Assembly (NCBI RefSeq): GCF_016919065.1
Contig: NZ_JAFFQA010000037.1
Coordinates: 1-51,365, forward strand
Direction of reading: 5' to 3'
Source of the DNA: Desulfobulbus rhabdoformis
GTDB taxonomy: Bacteria; Desulfobacterota; Desulfobulbia; Desulfobulbales; Desulfobulbaceae
Length of the DNA stretch: 51,365 bases
A program made the translations under genes and the position numbers. A model generated the notes under the pieces. It worked only from the letters and a program-made list of their open reading frames with translations. It ran no database searches and was not told the DNA's origin. This document shows positions 50,066-51,365 of this stretch, in pieces; the stretch's first letter is position 1; each line of letters begins with the position of its first letter.

Positions 50066-51046
50066 TCAAGCGTTAAGATCCGCCCGTTCAAAGGTTACGA
50101 TAGGTTTCATTAAAATTTTTCCAAAGGCCGGGGGGACTGCGTTACCGATTACACGATATTTAGCTTCAAGCCCACCTTCGGGTTCGATAGACCTGGGAAA
50201 TCCTTGAATTGCTGCACACTCCCGCCATGATAGTCGTCTGTTAAAATCGCCTTGTAAAGACCATTTGTCTTTAGATACAAAAATCATGGGGTCGCCCGCC
50301 GGGTGTAAGGGGACATGGGCAGCATTGGCAACTATTGTATAGCTTTGTTCCTTCCACGAACGCTTGCGGTTTCTTGTGAGGAAATGACCATGAAACCTTT
50401 TGTCTAAAAACTCCCCTTTAGGATCAAGGGGCATCCCCCCTATGGCGTCCTTGAGTGTTTTTAAGGGTAACGCATTTGGTCCGTGAGTAGGCGGCTCGAA
50501 CTCATAATCAAAATCTTTGGCAATGTCTTTGCGTACCCCGACAATGAAAACCCGTTGTCGAGACTGTGCAACACCGTAGTGCATTGCGTTCATGAGAGAA
50601 TGGCTAACCTCATACCCCCGTTCTCTAAAACCGGAGAGTTGCTGATCAAAAAACCACCCATTTTTTGCGCTCACCATCCCCCGGACATTTTCAACAAAGA
50701 AATAGCGAGGCTGTGTAGTCTCAAGAACTCTAAGGAACTCCATGTAAAGAAAGTTGCCTTCAATTTCCATCAAATTGCGGTCATTTTTATGCTTCCAGCG
50801 TCTTCGAGCTGCAACACTGAACCCGGTGCAAGGGTAGCAACCTATTAGTAAGTCCGCGCATGGGAATTTTTTAACGTTACGAACATCACCTAATATAAAT
50901 TCTGTGTTTGGCATTAGCTGCCGATACGTAGATGCTGCTACGGGATCAACGTCATTGGCCCAGATAATATCGATACCAGCTTGTGACGCGCCGTAATCGA
51001 ATCCTCCGCAGCCCGAGAATAATGATATAGCTTTTAACTTGCTCAT
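50066..51046 (-). CDS. DNA cytosine-5 methyltransferase (orphan)
   Basis: 326 residues with the C5-methyltransferase motifs in order. These are SAM-binding LFSGCGGFDYG (motif I), catalytic GCYPCTGFS with Cys73 (motif IV), ENVRGM with Glu119 (motif VI), QSRQRVF (motif VIII) and the C-terminal GNAVPP (motif X). The target recognition domain between VIII and X is short (about 80 residues). The target sequence cannot be read from the protein. No restriction enzyme gene is visible on either side within the window, so it may protect the element's DNA or be half of a system that continues to the right. It faces away from the DUF3631 operon. Confidence 0.93.
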   Translation of the reverse strand: MSKLKAISLFSGCGGFDYGASQAGIDIIWANDVDPVAASTYRQLMPNTEFILGDVRNVKKFPCADLLIGCYPCTGFSVAARRRWKHKNDRNLMEIEGNFLYMEFLRVLETTQPRYFFVENVRGMVSAKNGWFFDQQLSGFRERGYEVSHSLMNAMHYGVAQSRQRVFIVGVRKDIAKDFDYEFEPPTHGPNALPLKTLKDAIGGMPLDPKGEFLDKRFHGHFLTRNRKRSWKEQSYTIVANAAHVPLHPAGDPMIFVSKDKWSLQGDFNRRLSWRECAAIQGFPRSIEPEGGLEAKYRVIGNAVPPAFGKILMKPIVTFERADLNA

Positions 51047-51198
51047 GATAGATGGCGGTGTGGCATTTAACGTTATCAGCGGGTTAAAGTTGAGCCGTTA
51101 AACAGCATCGCTATAAAGGGGGAGCCTGTCGTCAACAAATTCATCAGCCCTACCGCTGAGCAACAACATCAGCCTCACCCTATCAATAAAAATTGATA

Positions 51199-51363
51199 CT
51201 ATTTTGGCAGCCTGGACCCAATGCCCATTCGCATCTCTACAGCCACGCCCGCTTTGAACCGGTTGCGTTTATAAATTTGCCATGAGGCGGTACTTGCGGG
51301 GGTAATTTCACCATTCTGAGGAAAAATCCCGAAGCACTGCTGTTGTTTTGTACCAAACTTTCT
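51199..51363 (-). CDS. C-terminal fragment of an unknown gene (runs off right edge)
   Basis: The minus strand is open from the edge and ends at a TAG at 51199-51201. The frame gives 54 residues ending NRFKAGVAVEMRMGIGSRLPK, preceded by GEITPASTASWQIYK. Nothing identifies it. A second, overlapping minus frame (51098-51268) ends LLSGRADEFVDDRLPLYSDAV but has no convincing start. The remaining 150 bp before the methyltransferase gene are non-coding as far as I can see. Confidence 0.3.
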   Translation of the reverse strand, partial: RKFGTKQQQCFGIFPQNGEITPASTASWQIYKRNRFKAGVAVEMRMGIGSRLPK

Positions 51364-51365
51364 GA

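Overview
The window looks like a chromosomal stretch of a sulfate-reducing or related Desulfobacterota bacterium (Desulfobulbales-like). The basis is moderate GC, an aconitase B / citrate synthase pair, the PrkA - DUF444 - SpoVR cluster, DsrE and iron-sulfur flavoprotein genes, and general protein resemblance. No species call can be made from sequence alone.

Region 1 (1 to about 29.5 kb) is host backbone. It opens with the 5' end of an IS630-type transposase that appears to have cut off the start of an outer-membrane protein gene. Then come acnB, two miniature palindromic elements, and a four-gene minus-strand operon (PrkA kinase, DUF444 von Willebrand protein, SpoVR, second PrkA-like kinase). 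A cobalamin riboswitch with its own terminator has no recognisable target gene. Next are a Cache-PAS-HD-GYP c-di-GMP signalling protein, citrate synthase, and a compact minus-strand run AMMECR1 - YkgJ-like - bioB - bioA - AI-2E-family permease. After a LEA-type lipoprotein and tRNA-Ser(CGA) comes a looser stretch: pentapeptide protein, small membrane proteins, iron-sulfur flavoprotein + DsrE divergent from a TetR regulator, CHAP-like exported protein, thioesterase, and a tiny exported Cys-rich peptide. A REP-like palindromic repeat (core CTGAATCCGTGACGG) is scattered through 20-28.4 kb.

Region 2 (29.6-33.1 kb) is a graveyard of earlier integrations at a tRNA-Arg(UCT) gene. It holds two decayed integrase fragments, a decayed copy of the tRNA 3' end with its terminator, and two intact toxin-like genes (Fic and a YjjJ/HipA-type kinase).

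Region 3 (33.07 kb to the right edge) is the present mobile element. A clean tRNA-Arg 3' half marks its left attachment end, next to an intact tyrosine integrase. The element continues past the window. It holds an unknown protein, a small HTH protein, a primase-helicase with an iteron array immediately downstream (four GGTGACA units exactly 21 bp apart beside an AT-rich block), and a zinc-ribbon protein. A tail-only phage cassette follows (minor tail Z-like, tail chaperone with a likely -1 frameshift extension, tape measure). Then come heavily structured non-coding DNA, a second primase-helicase (DUF3631) followed by a second repeat array (GTAAC), and an orphan cytosine-5 methyltransferase. 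No capsid, portal, terminase or lysis genes are visible.

The most interesting reading is that Region 3 is a satellite-like or composite element: it replicates itself, modifies its DNA, and carries tail-length genes without a head. Serial integration at the same tRNA has left toxin genes behind.
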